This document shows, piece after piece, positions 22,780-30,838 of a DNA stretch of 31,932 nucleotides. Position 1 is the first letter of the stretch; each line of letters opens with the position of its first letter. Source of the DNA: CAYVKY01 sp964452115 (GTDB lineage: Bacteria; Bacteroidota; Ignavibacteria; Tepidaquicellales; Tepidaquicellaceae); NCBI GenBank assembly GCA_964452115.1, contig CAYVKY010000010.1:1-31932 (forward strand). The letters are read 5' to 3'. The translations under genes and the position numbers were made by a program. The notes beneath the pieces are model-generated. The model had not been told where the DNA came from. It worked only from the letters and a program-made list of their open reading frames with translations, and searched no databases.

Positions 22780-23796
22780 ATGCCATTATTCGGATTATTT
22801 TCAAATGACATTGCCATAGATTTAGGAACGGCAAACACGTTAATTTATATGAAGGGAAAAGGGATTGTACTGAATGAACCTTCAATAGTCACATTTGACG
22901 TTAATAACAGAAAGATAACAGCAATAGGTGATGAAGCAAAAAAGATGATGGGCAGAGTTCACAAAGAACTCAATACTATCAGACCAATGCGTGACGGCGT
23001 GATTGCGGATTTTGAAATGGCAGAAGGAATGCTAAAAGAGTTTATAAAGAAAATTTCACCGGGAATAATGCCTGCAAGGCGCATCGTTGTATGCGTGCCA
23101 AGCGGCATAACCGAAGTTGAAAAACGCGCGGTGAGAGATACAGCCGAACACGCAGGAGCAAAGGAAGTACATCTGATATCAGAACCGATGGCGGCAGCAA
23201 TAGGTATCGGACTGGATGTGCATGCACCTTACGGTAATATGATAGTGGATATCGGCGGAGGTACAACGGAGATTGCAGTGATTGCACTTTCGGGAATAAC
23301 AAATGTTGTTTCGATCAGAATAGCAGGAGATGAACTGACGGAATCTATTATAAGATTCTTCCGGTCGAACCAAAATATGTTAATCGGGGAAAGAACTGCA
23401 GAAGACATTAAATGTCAGGCAGGTTCCGTAATGCCGCTTGAAGAAGAAGTTATCATAGAAGTAAAAGGCCGCGACCTTGTAGCGGGCGTGCCGAAACTTA
23501 CGGAAGTAAGTTCCATTGAAATCAGAGAAGCGCTGAATGCATCTGTAACTCAGATGGTAGAGTCCGTCAAAGTTGCACTTGAAAAAACCGCTCCCGAACT
23601 TTCGTCTGATATTTTAGGCAGAGGAATTTTCCTTACGGGCGGCGGTGCATTGCTGAAAGGAATTGATGAAAGAATAAAAGTGGAAACCGGCGTGCCTGTG
23701 CATATAGCCGAAGACCCGCTAACCGCAGTTGTAAGAGGCACGGGCAAAGTGCTTGAAGATCTCAACTATTATAAAAAAGTAATGTTGAAACGGTAA
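22780..23796 (+). CDS. mreB: Rod shape-determining protein, bacterial actin
   Basis: Forms membrane-bound actin-like filaments that direct lateral wall synthesis by the Rod complex. 338 residues, normal. It starts MPLFGLFSNDIAIDLGTANT; the phosphate-1 motif is DLGTANT at 14-20. The phosphate-2 motif MIVDIGGGTTEIAV and the adenosine motif ILGRGIFLTGGGALLKGIDE follow in order. The short N-terminal FGLFSND fits the amphipathic/membrane-touching end of MreB. mreC follows after 10 bp. Its presence with mreC, mreD, mrdA and rodA says the cell is, or descends from, a rod. Confidence 0.97.
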   Translation: MPLFGLFSNDIAIDLGTANTLIYMKGKGIVLNEPSIVTFDVNNRKITAIGDEAKKMMGRVHKELNTIRPMRDGVIADFEMAEGMLKEFIKKISPGIMPARRIVVCVPSGITEVEKRAVRDTAEHAGAKEVHLISEPMAAAIGIGLDVHAPYGNMIVDIGGGTTEIAVIALSGITNVVSIRIAGDELTESIIRFFRSNQNMLIGERTAEDIKCQAGSVMPLEEEVIIEVKGRDLVAGVPKLTEVSSIEIREALNASVTQMVESVKVALEKTAPELSSDILGRGIFLTGGGALLKGIDERIKVETGVPVHIAEDPLTAVVRGTGKVLEDLNYYKKVMLKR

Positions 23797-23806
23797 TTAA
23801 CATTTA

Positions 23807-24634
23807 ATGAAGAAAATAGGTTTATTTTTTGCAGATATAAAAGAATATTTGATATTATCTGTTCTTATAATTATATCTCTGACGTTTTTATTTTCAAACG
23901 ATAATTCACAGATAAGATTTTTGAGGGCAATAACAATAACCGCGTTTGGCTCCGTCCAGACGGGGTTTTCGTTTATTCCTAATGTTTTCGAACTGCAGAC
24001 TGAAAACAAATATCTAAGGGAATCGAACATCCGGCTTTCAAATGAAATCGCAACACTTAAAGAGATTCAGGTTGAAAATGCAAAACTGACAAAACTTCTT
24101 AACTTCAGAACCAGAACTAACCTTTTTGTTACAGGTGCAAAAATCATAAACAAATCCCTCGGACAATCAAGAAATTCCATAACGCTCAATGTCGGTGATT
24201 ACGACAGCATTAAAGTGAATATGCCCGTGATTACGGATGACGGACTTGTGGGAAGGGTGGTAGGAACCAGTCCGCATTTCAGTATTGTTCAGATATTGTT
24301 CAACAAGGATATGAGAATATCGGTTAAGAACAGGAGGTCAAGAGTTGACGGCATCCTTACATACGACGGTGCAAACAATCTTACGATTAGAAACATAATG
24401 AAAAGCAGTGACGTTGCAGAAGGCGATGTGTTTATAACATCGGAGTACAGTAATTTTTATCCGCCGGGCATTCCTGTCGCAGTAGTGAATTCGACAGGCA
24501 ATCTTGATAATCTTTTTTTGAAAGTATCAGTTACGCCGCTCGTGAATTTTTCACAGCTTGAAGAAGTATTTATTCTGAAAGTCGTACCGAATAAGGAAAG
24601 ACAGGAACTGGAAAAAATTTATTTTAACAAATAA
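23807..24634 (+). CDS. mreC: Rod shape-determining protein MreC
   Basis: Periplasmic scaffold of the Rod complex that activates PBP2. 275 residues. One membrane helix at about 13-30 (YLILSVLIIISLTFLF), then a coiled coil at about 63-98 (ELQTENKYLRESNIRLSNEI...), then the beta-rich MreC domain (SITLNVGDYDSIKVNMPV, GLVGRVVGTSPHFSIVQ, EGDVFITSEYSNFYPPGIPV). This order is standard for the family. It sits between mreB (10 bp before) and mreD (3 bp after). Confidence 0.93.
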   Translation: MKKIGLFFADIKEYLILSVLIIISLTFLFSNDNSQIRFLRAITITAFGSVQTGFSFIPNVFELQTENKYLRESNIRLSNEIATLKEIQVENAKLTKLLNFRTRTNLFVTGAKIINKSLGQSRNSITLNVGDYDSIKVNMPVITDDGLVGRVVGTSPHFSIVQILFNKDMRISVKNRRSRVDGILTYDGANNLTIRNIMKSSDVAEGDVFITSEYSNFYPPGIPVAVVNSTGNLDNLFLKVSVTPLVNFSQLEEVFILKVVPNKERQELEKIYFNK

Positions 24635-24637
24635 AAA

Positions 24638-25144
24638 GTGTTTAAGCATATAAAATATTATCTCATTCTTTTTTTATTAATCATAATCCAGAACAGGTTT
24701 ATATGGTTAATAAGCATTTCGTCCTATAATATTTTTCCCGATTTGGTTGTAATTATGGTTACATACATCGGAATTAAAAAAGGAAAAATTACAGGCTGTA
24801 TTGCCGGATTTGCGGCAGGAATACTTCTGGATATTCTGGCGGGCTCGTTTATAGGGCTGTCGGCGCTGTCATACACGCTGGCGGGATTTATTGCAGGATA
24901 TTTTTATGAAAGCGACCCGGAAAAAATGAGAGCAAAAAGACTGCTGACTATAATAACACTTACAGTATTTGTGTCATCGTTTATTTATTATGAGATTTAC
25001 TTTGTGGTATCACCGGAGCCCCAGTCATTCATTGAAATAATTTATAAATTTGTAGCACCGACGATGGTGTATACTGTTCTTGTCGGAATAATAATAATAT
25101 TTTTCCCGAAAAGAAAAAAATCATCGTCATTATATTCGAATTGA
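24638..25144 (+). CDS. mreD: Rod shape-determining protein MreD
   Basis: 168-residue multi-span membrane protein (about five hydrophobic segments: residues 5-25, 27-46, 48-75, 101-120 and 135-158 by eye). The segment PDLVVIMVTYIGIKKGKITGC and the following GFAAGILLDILAG are characteristic of MreD. The start is a GTG at 24638, three bases after the mreC stop, with the hydrophobic N-terminus beginning at once. Its stop overlaps the TTG start of the PBP2 gene by 4 bp (TTGA). The family is sequence-poor, and the position in the operon carries much of the assignment. Confidence 0.88.
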   Translation: MFKHIKYYLILFLLIIIQNRFIWLISISSYNIFPDLVVIMVTYIGIKKGKITGCIAGFAAGILLDILAGSFIGLSALSYTLAGFIAGYFYESDPEKMRAKRLLTIITLTVFVSSFIYYEIYFVVSPEPQSFIEIIYKFVAPTMVYTVLVGIIIIFFPKRKKSSSLYSN

Positions 25145-26931
25145 AAGAAAATTTAAAAAAATATTTAGTAATCGGCATCATCGTAGCAGTATTTCTGCTG
25201 CTCGGAAGCAGACTGTATGTGCTGCAGATAGTTGACCAGCAGCAATACGGCAAAGATGCCGAAAGAAATTCCGTCCGAAAAATTGTTGTTATGGCACCGA
25301 GGGGATTGATGTACGACAGGAACGGGAAAGTACTTGTGGATAATGTTCCGTCATACACGCTGACAATAATTCCGAAAAAATTTGACAAAGCGAATCTTTC
25401 CGCGATTGCTTCGCTGATTGACGAAGACACTTCATACATCACGGGAATATTAGACAAGGAGACAGGAACAAACAGGTTTAATCCTGCAATAATAAAAAGA
25501 AATATAGATTTCAGACTGATTTCATATATTGAAGAAAACAGGGACAGGCTTTCGGGCGTTGACTATCAGGTGGAAGCGCTCAGAACATATCCTGCAGGCG
25601 TGCGCGGCTCACATATGTTCGGATACGTGAATGAAATAAGCGATGAGCAGCTTGAAAAGCAGCCGGACACTTATTATAAACAGGGAGATTTAGTCGGTGT
25701 GACGGGGCTTGAAAAATTTTATGAATTAAATTTAAGAGGCGAAAAGGGTTTAAAGCTTGTAACCGCAGATGTGAATGGCAGGATTCTCGGAAACTATAAT
25801 GACGGGAAAGATGATGTAAATCCGAAGAACGGAGAAGACCTGATGCTGAGTGTGGACGCTGACCTTCAGGCATATGCGGAAAAACTTCTCGGAAACCGCA
25901 GAGGGGCAATCATTGCCGTTGACCCGAGAAACGGCGAAATACTTTGCCTTGTTTCAAAGCCTGATTTTGACCTTACAATTTTTACCGGAGATAAAAAGAA
26001 CAAAGATTTTTCATTTGTATTCAATGACCAAAGCCATCCGCTTTTCAACAGGGTTACGCAGACAAAATATCCTCCCGGATCAACGTGGAAAATGATGATG
26101 AGTCTGGCAGGACTCGGCAGCGGTAAGATTACCACAAGCTCGACAATTGCCTGCGGCGGTTCATTCACATTCGGAAACAGAACTTTCGGCGATCACGGAG
26201 CATACGGAAATATTGGCATTTCAAGGGCTCTCGAAGTGAGCTCGAATGTTTTCTTTTATAAATTGTCGCTGCTTATCGGGCTTGAAAATTATACAAAGTT
26301 TGCAAAAATTTTCGGATTCGGAAATAAAACGGGAATTGATTTGCCGAATGAAACCACAGGACTTCTTCCGTCCGAAGAATATTTTAATAAAGTTTACGGT
26401 GAAGGCAAATGGGGGCAGGGACTGCTTGTCAGCCTTGGAATCGGGCAGGGAGAGCTCGGAGTTTCGCCCGTTCAGATGGTTGCATATACCTCTGCGATTG
26501 CAATGAACGGACTTTATACCACGCCGCATCTGGTCAGAGAAATTAAAAATATTTCAACAGGAAAAGATGAGATGCTTACATTTCAAACGCGTAAGATTGA
26601 CATGCCTCAAAGCTTTTTTGATGTAGTAAAAAAGGGAATGTATCTTGTCGTAAACGGAGGAGGTACAGCGAAGAATATTAAAAATGATGAATTCACAATT
26701 GCAGGAAAAACGGGAACTGCTCAGAACACAAATGCGAATAATCACTCGTGGTTTGTAGGCTTTGCACCGTTTAACGACCCGCAGATTGCAGTTTGCGTGA
26801 TGGGTGAAAATCAGGGATGGGGCAATGAATTTGCAGCACCGATTGCAGCATCAATCATCGTCAGGTATCTCAGCAAAAACAGTCAGGATGTTTATGAAAA
26901 TATTAAATCAACAGAATCGGTGAGGGACTAA
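25141..26931 (+). CDS. mrdA: Penicillin-binding protein 2 (elongasome transpeptidase)
   Basis: Class B PBP that cross-links peptidoglycan during cell elongation. 596 residues. Membrane anchor about 9-25, then the pedestal domain (APRGLMYDRNGKVLVDN at 52-68), then the transpeptidase: Ser314 in GSTWK (SxxK 314-317), SSN at 367-369, and KTG at 523-525 in AGKTGTAQN. The start is TTG 25141, overlapping the mreD stop by 4 bp; the anchor helix begins right after it and no ATG is nearby. rodA follows after one base, so the transpeptidase and its glycosyltransferase partner are translated together. Confidence 0.96.
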   Translation: MKENLKKYLVIGIIVAVFLLLGSRLYVLQIVDQQQYGKDAERNSVRKIVVMAPRGLMYDRNGKVLVDNVPSYTLTIIPKKFDKANLSAIASLIDEDTSYITGILDKETGTNRFNPAIIKRNIDFRLISYIEENRDRLSGVDYQVEALRTYPAGVRGSHMFGYVNEISDEQLEKQPDTYYKQGDLVGVTGLEKFYELNLRGEKGLKLVTADVNGRILGNYNDGKDDVNPKNGEDLMLSVDADLQAYAEKLLGNRRGAIIAVDPRNGEILCLVSKPDFDLTIFTGDKKNKDFSFVFNDQSHPLFNRVTQTKYPPGSTWKMMMSLAGLGSGKITTSSTIACGGSFTFGNRTFGDHGAYGNIGISRALEVSSNVFFYKLSLLIGLENYTKFAKIFGFGNKTGIDLPNETTGLLPSEEYFNKVYGEGKWGQGLLVSLGIGQGELGVSPVQMVAYTSAIAMNGLYTTPHLVREIKNISTGKDEMLTFQTRKIDMPQSFFDVVKKGMYLVVNGGGTAKNIKNDEFTIAGKTGTAQNTNANNHSWFVGFAPFNDPQIAVCVMGENQGWGNEFAAPIAASIIVRYLSKNSQDVYENIKSTESVRD

Positions 26932-26932
26932 A

Positions 26933-28168
26933 ATGGGAAGCAAAAGTATATTCGAAAAATATGACCTGACGACACTGATACTGGCACTGCTGCTTGTTGC
27001 TACCGGTATCATTGCAATTTACAGTGCAACTTTTGCAAATTCAGGAACCGGCACATCATTTTATACAAAACAACTTACATTCGCATTCATCAGTGTATTT
27101 ATGGTTTTTGCGATTGTGTATATACCTCCGCGGTATATTGCTTTGTCAGCGTATTATCTTTACGGATTTTCGATTTTTCTTTTAATAGCAGTTCTGGTTT
27201 TCGGAAAAACTATCAACGGAAATAAATCCTGGTTCTATATTGCCGGCTTCGGCATTCAGCCTTCGGAGTTTACGAAAATTACGGTATTGCTCGCGATTTC
27301 GAAATACCTTAATTTCGGCGAAGAAAAAAAAGATATAAACAATCCGGTTGTTTTTATAAAAACCATGGCATTTCTTCTCCTGCCTGTAATCCTCATTAAA
27401 CTTCAGCACGACACAGGCACGTCAATAGTTTTTCTTACTATGTCTATTCCTATTCTGTGGGCAGCGGGCTTATCACCTTTTACAATGTTTGCAATCATAA
27501 CCCCTATTGTGCTGGCTGTGCTGAGTTTTCTGAATCCTGTATATTTTTATGTAGGGCTCGGAGTTTCGGTAATAATTTTGCTTTTATTTAAGAGAAATTT
27601 ATTCAGTTCGATAATTGTATTCGTGATAAATGTAATTTCAGGATTGTCGGTGAATTTTCTTTTTTCAAAACTTGCAGTTTATCAGCAGCAGCGCGTGTTT
27701 GCTATGTTTGACCCTTCTGCAGACCCGCTTAAGAGCGGATACAATGTTATACAGTCAAAGGTAGCAATCGGTTCGGGCGGACTTTTTGGAAAAGGATATC
27801 TGCAGGGCACTCAGACTCAGCTTAAATTTATTCCCGAACAGTGGACTGATTTTATCTTCTGCATGATAGGCGAAGAATTCGGATTCATCGGCAGTATGAT
27901 TTTAATACTTATATTCTGCCTGCTGATTTACAGATTATTCAAAACCGGGATGAATACGATTAACAGTTATATGGGGCTGATTACAATCGGTTTCGGCGGC
28001 TTGTTCCTGTTTCATCTTGTAATTAATATCGGAATGACAGTCGGGCTTTTTCCCGTTATCGGCATTCCACTGCCTCTAATAAGTTACGGTGTATCCTCAC
28101 TATTGTCGTTTATGGCTATGATAGGACTCGCGCTGAATACGTATAAAACAAGGAATCAATTTATTTAA
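26933..28168 (+). CDS. rodA: SEDS peptidoglycan glycosyltransferase RodA
   Basis: Polymerises lipid II into glycan strands together with PBP2. 411 residues with about ten membrane helices. The signature loop is present: DPLKSGYNVIQSKVAIGSGG, then GKGYLQGTQTQLKFIPEQWT and TDFIFCMIGEEFGF; the Asp of TDFIF is in the segment implicated in catalysis. The C-terminal block reads PLPLISYGVSSLLSFM where most SEDS proteins have SYGGS, so one normally conserved Gly is Val. The ATG lies one base after the mrdA stop and is preceded by a GAGGGA ribosome site (26921-26926). Confidence 0.94.
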   Translation: MGSKSIFEKYDLTTLILALLLVATGIIAIYSATFANSGTGTSFYTKQLTFAFISVFMVFAIVYIPPRYIALSAYYLYGFSIFLLIAVLVFGKTINGNKSWFYIAGFGIQPSEFTKITVLLAISKYLNFGEEKKDINNPVVFIKTMAFLLLPVILIKLQHDTGTSIVFLTMSIPILWAAGLSPFTMFAIITPIVLAVLSFLNPVYFYVGLGVSVIILLLFKRNLFSSIIVFVINVISGLSVNFLFSKLAVYQQQRVFAMFDPSADPLKSGYNVIQSKVAIGSGGLFGKGYLQGTQTQLKFIPEQWTDFIFCMIGEEFGFIGSMILILIFCLLIYRLFKTGMNTINSYMGLITIGFGGLFLFHLVINIGMTVGLFPVIGIPLPLISYGVSSLLSFMAMIGLALNTYKTRNQFI

Positions 28169-28171
28169 TGT

Positions 28172-28954
28172 ATGAAATATACGGATAAATTATCACAGAG
28201 AGTAATTAAAGTTTCAAATCATATTATCGCAGGGCTCGACCCTGACATAGAAAAAATTCCGCATATATTTTTGAAATACAAAAATCCTGTTTATGAATTC
28301 TTAAACAGAATTATTTTATTAACGAGAGATAAAGTATGCGGTTACAAATTTAATCTTGCATTTTTTGAATATTACGGAATTGACGGTCTGGAAGCATTGA
28401 ATATGCTTTTGAAAGAAGTGCCGGAGGGACTTTTAACCATTGCGGATGCAAAGAGAGGAGACATCGGAAATTCATCTGAGATGTATGCAAAAACGTATTT
28501 TGAAAAAATGAATTTTGATGCAGTGACGGCAAGTCCCTATATGGGAGTTGAATCAATTGCACCGTTTCTGAAGTATGAAGATAAATTTGTTTACCTGCTT
28601 GCCCTTACTTCAAATGCGGGAGCGGAGCAGCTTCAGATGCTGAAAACGGAATCAGGATATTTATATGAAACAGTAATAAAATTATTCCGCGAAAAATTCC
28701 CGGAAAATACGGGATATGTATTTGGCGCAAATCATCTGAAAGAGATTAAACACATAACGAAAAAATATCCCGACTTAGCTTTGCTGATTCCCGGAATCGG
28801 CGCACAGGGCGGAAGCAAACAGGATATCGAAAATAATATAAATAATAACCTTTACCTTATGAATTCAAGCCGGGGAATATTGTACAGCGCGGATAAAAAT
28901 TGCACTGACAGTGAATTTGATGAAAAGGTAATTGACGCAGTGAACAGGATTTGA
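28172..28954 (+). CDS. pyrF: Orotidine 5'-phosphate decarboxylase, type 2
   Basis: Decarboxylates OMP to UMP, the last step of pyrimidine synthesis. 260 residues, in the range of the longer type 2 (PyrF-like) form. Substrate block GLDPDIEKIP at 21-30, the Lys cluster GYKFNLAFFE at 57-66, the catalytic DAKRGDIGN at 92-100 (Lys94), TASPYMG near residue 130, and the phosphate-gripping IPGIGAQGG near 205 with NSSRGILY after it. It starts 3 bp after the rodA stop, so it is the last gene of the shape operon. No terminator is evident behind it. Confidence 0.95.
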   Translation: MKYTDKLSQRVIKVSNHIIAGLDPDIEKIPHIFLKYKNPVYEFLNRIILLTRDKVCGYKFNLAFFEYYGIDGLEALNMLLKEVPEGLLTIADAKRGDIGNSSEMYAKTYFEKMNFDAVTASPYMGVESIAPFLKYEDKFVYLLALTSNAGAEQLQMLKTESGYLYETVIKLFREKFPENTGYVFGANHLKEIKHITKKYPDLALLIPGIGAQGGSKQDIENNINNNLYLMNSSRGILYSADKNCTDSEFDEKVIDAVNRI

Positions 28955-29379
28955 TTTATGAGATGTGAGATACCTTCTTAATCCGGAGCTTGTTAGGAGG
29001 TCTGCTCTTGTCCAAAATAAATTGAAAACTTTAATAATTTGATGATTATGAATTGTCTTGAGTAATTAATTTTCTAAATTTTACTCGTTATTTAAAAAAA
29101 AAGGTTCACTATCTTCCCAATGTCTGTCATGACTTGATAGGACTCCCACCTGAGATGCAATATTCTTAATTTTAAATTTTTAATTGAATTTACTCCCTTC
29201 TCCTATTAATCATTAGTGGCAGAAAAAGCTCAATAATTTAAACAAATATTTCTTTACCTCGTCAGGAGTAAACAGACTTAGAAATTCCGGACCTCATACT
29301 GACAATAATTAAACTCGCAATCATTGTTTTAAAATATATGTCATCACATTGATTAACAATTATTGTTCGTAATATATCA

Positions 29380-29409
29380 TCACCCCCGTAGGGGGTGAAA
29401 TGTCTGTAG
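29380..29409. repeat. Palindromic repeat element, copy in forward orientation
   Basis: Starts with the palindrome TCACCCCC-GTA-GGGGGTGA (29380-29398) and continues AATGTCTGTAG. The reverse complement of 29631-29658 matches it along its whole length apart from one extra base in each C/G run. Confidence 0.75.
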
Positions 29410-29432
29410 ATATTGATTATACAGCGCAGAAT

Positions 29433-29445
29433 ACCCCGTAGGGGT
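29433..29445. repeat. Short palindrome ACCCC-GTA-GGGGT
   Basis: Core of the same palindrome family without the outer TC/GA pairs and without the ATGTCTGTAG tail. Confidence 0.55.
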
Positions 29446-29594
29446 TGATGTTTTTTTCGGATGGATTAAATTACGTTACATTAATTGTTTATAATATATG
29501 TCTTCAAATTGACAAGGATTGAAAACACATTTATTTTTCGTAATATTTGTCCTCAATTCATAAGTGTATGCTAAAAATTATATATAAACATTAA

Positions 29595-29607
29595 ACCCCT
29601 ATGGGGT
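29595..29607. repeat. Short palindrome ACCCC-TAT-GGGGT
   Basis: A further core copy; the loop is TAT rather than GTA or TAC. Confidence 0.55.
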
Positions 29608-29630
29608 AAACTGACATAGGAATTCCGGAG

Positions 29631-29658
29631 CTACAGACATTTCACCCCTACGGGGTGA
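29631..29658. repeat. Palindromic repeat element, copy in reverse orientation
   Basis: CTACAGACATT leads into the palindrome TCACCCC-TAC-GGGGTGA (29642-29658). It is the inverted partner of 29380-29409, 221 bp away. Its right end merges with the tandem repeat starting at 29648. Confidence 0.75.
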
Positions 29659-29750
29659 GGAAAAAATTACAACTATGTGGTGAGGGAAAAAATTACAACT
29701 ATGTGGTGAGGAAAAAAATTACGACTACGGGGTGAGGGAAAAAATTATAA
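29648..29750. repeat. Four tandem units of 25-26 bp
   Basis: Units at 29648-29672, 29673-29698, 29699-29724 and 29725-29750, consensus CTAYGKGGTGAGG then a run of A and TTACAA. Units directly abut, with no spacers. The outer units keep the CTACGGGG core and the two inner ones share CTATGTGG, so the array probably grew by slippage from the right half of the palindrome at 29642. Confidence 0.85.
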
Positions 29751-29788
29751 CTGACTATTACATTATTTTGGACAGATGTAAAAAAATA

Positions 29789-30499
29789 TTACAAAACTTT
29801 AAATTTTATTCCTTTTACTTCGTCTTCGAAATCGGAAATACTGAAGTCGCCGATACGCGTGCGCCTCAATGTTTTGAGGTATGCGCCGGTGCCGAGATAT
29901 TCGCCGAATGAATTTGCAATGGAGCGGATATATGTGCCCTTGCTGCAGGTGAGTGAAAAAAATATTTCGGTAGGGGAAATGATTTTTACATCAAATTTGG
30001 TGATTACAATTTTTCTTGGTTTGAGTTCGACCTTCTCGCCTGCTCTGGCGAGTTCATATACCGGTTTTCCGTTTATCTTCAGTGCCGAATAAATCGGAGG
30101 TATCTGGTCGGTTTCACCCATAAATTTATCGCGTACTTTTAATACGTCGTCAATTGAAATGCTTCCCGTTTCTTTTATATTTTCTTCCTGAGATTCCGTG
30201 TCGAATGTCCTTGTGGTTGCTCCGATTCTGAATATTCCTTCGTAGTCTTTTTCAAGCGTCATCAGATTGTTTATGCTTTTCGTCATCTTGTCAGTGCAGA
30301 CGATAAGCAGTCCCGTTGCCCGCGGGTCAAGCGTTCCCGCGTGTCCTGCTTTTTTTACCTTAAAATATTTCTTAAGCACATAAACCGCATCGGCGCTGGT
30401 GAAATCCAGCGGCTTATCTGAAAGTACAATTTTATTGGAATATTTATTGATTATCTCCGGCGTCAGCGGGAGTGTCTCTGTTATCTTTTTTGAGTTCAT
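29789..30499 (-). CDS. truB: tRNA pseudouridine(55) synthase
   Basis: Makes pseudouridine 55 in the T loop of tRNAs. 236 residues. The catalytic Asp58 lies in GHAGTLDPRATGLL at 52-65, and IVLSDKPLDFTSADAV at 24-39 is the N-terminal family block. QIPPIYSALKINGKPVYELAR and the CSKGTYIRSIANSFGEYLGT block follow. The ATG at 30499 overlaps the rbfA end by 56 bp, more than usual; the first 23 residues are not conserved in style, but no better start lies between them and the first strand. Last gene of the infB-rbfA-truB series. Confidence 0.94.
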   Translation of the reverse strand: MNSKKITETLPLTPEIINKYSNKIVLSDKPLDFTSADAVYVLKKYFKVKKAGHAGTLDPRATGLLIVCTDKMTKSINNLMTLEKDYEGIFRIGATTRTFDTESQEENIKETGSISIDDVLKVRDKFMGETDQIPPIYSALKINGKPVYELARAGEKVELKPRKIVITKFDVKIISPTEIFFSLTCSKGTYIRSIANSFGEYLGTGAYLKTLRRTRIGDFSISDFEDEVKGIKFKVL

Positions 30500-30821
30500 T
30501 TAAAAGTTTGAATATTCTGTCCGCAGTATCCAGCGTATCGTCATAAAAGAAAATTAGATCGGGAATATATTTCAGAGTAAGCTGCCTGCCTAATAAATAG
30601 CGGATATGCGCTTTTCTGAAATTGAGCCTGTCAACGCATTTTTCATTCGGCTCTTTATTCCCTAAAAATGTTACGTATATTTTTGCTATTTTCAAATCGG
30701 GCGACAATATCACTTTTGATATCGTAACAAGCCCGATATTCAATTCCGATAAATCTTTCGACATTGCAGAATTTAACTTATGGCGTATCTCTTCTGCAAC
30801 TTTTTCTGCTCTGTGTGACAT
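30444..30821 (-). CDS. rbfA: Ribosome-binding factor A
   Basis: Helps mature the 30S subunit (16S rRNA 5' end, cold adaptation). 125 residues. The start SHRAEKVAEEIRHKLNSAM at 2-20 is the family opening, the KH-like fold follows (GLVTISKVILSPDLKIAKIYV), and RYLLGRQLTLKYIPDLIFFYDD near 74-95 is the second signature, followed by the usual charged helix. The C-terminus has a short acidic tail that overlaps truB. It starts 17 bp after the infB stop. Confidence 0.94.
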   Translation of the reverse strand: MSHRAEKVAEEIRHKLNSAMSKDLSELNIGLVTISKVILSPDLKIAKIYVTFLGNKEPNEKCVDRLNFRKAHIRYLLGRQLTLKYIPDLIFFYDDTLDTADRIFKLLNELKKDNRDTPADAGDNQ

Positions 30822-30838
30822 ACGTTTCCTTTCAAGTC

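Larger units (their letters stand above)
28955..29788. other. Gene-free, repeat-rich stretch between converging operons
   Basis: About 830 bp between pyrF and truB, which converge. I find no coding frame of substance. It is AT-rich with islands of CCCC/GGGG palindromes (29380, 29433, 29595, 29642), a 28-30-bp inverted repeat, a four-unit tandem repeat, and two loosely matching copies of an AT-rich segment (around 29323-29382 and 29485-29555, sharing ATATGTCWTCA and TTCGTAATAT). Confidence 0.7.

Noticed and set aside
29648..29750. Possible CRISPR array
   Set aside because: The four units abut with no unique spacers, differ from each other, and no cas gene is present; it is a tandem repeat.
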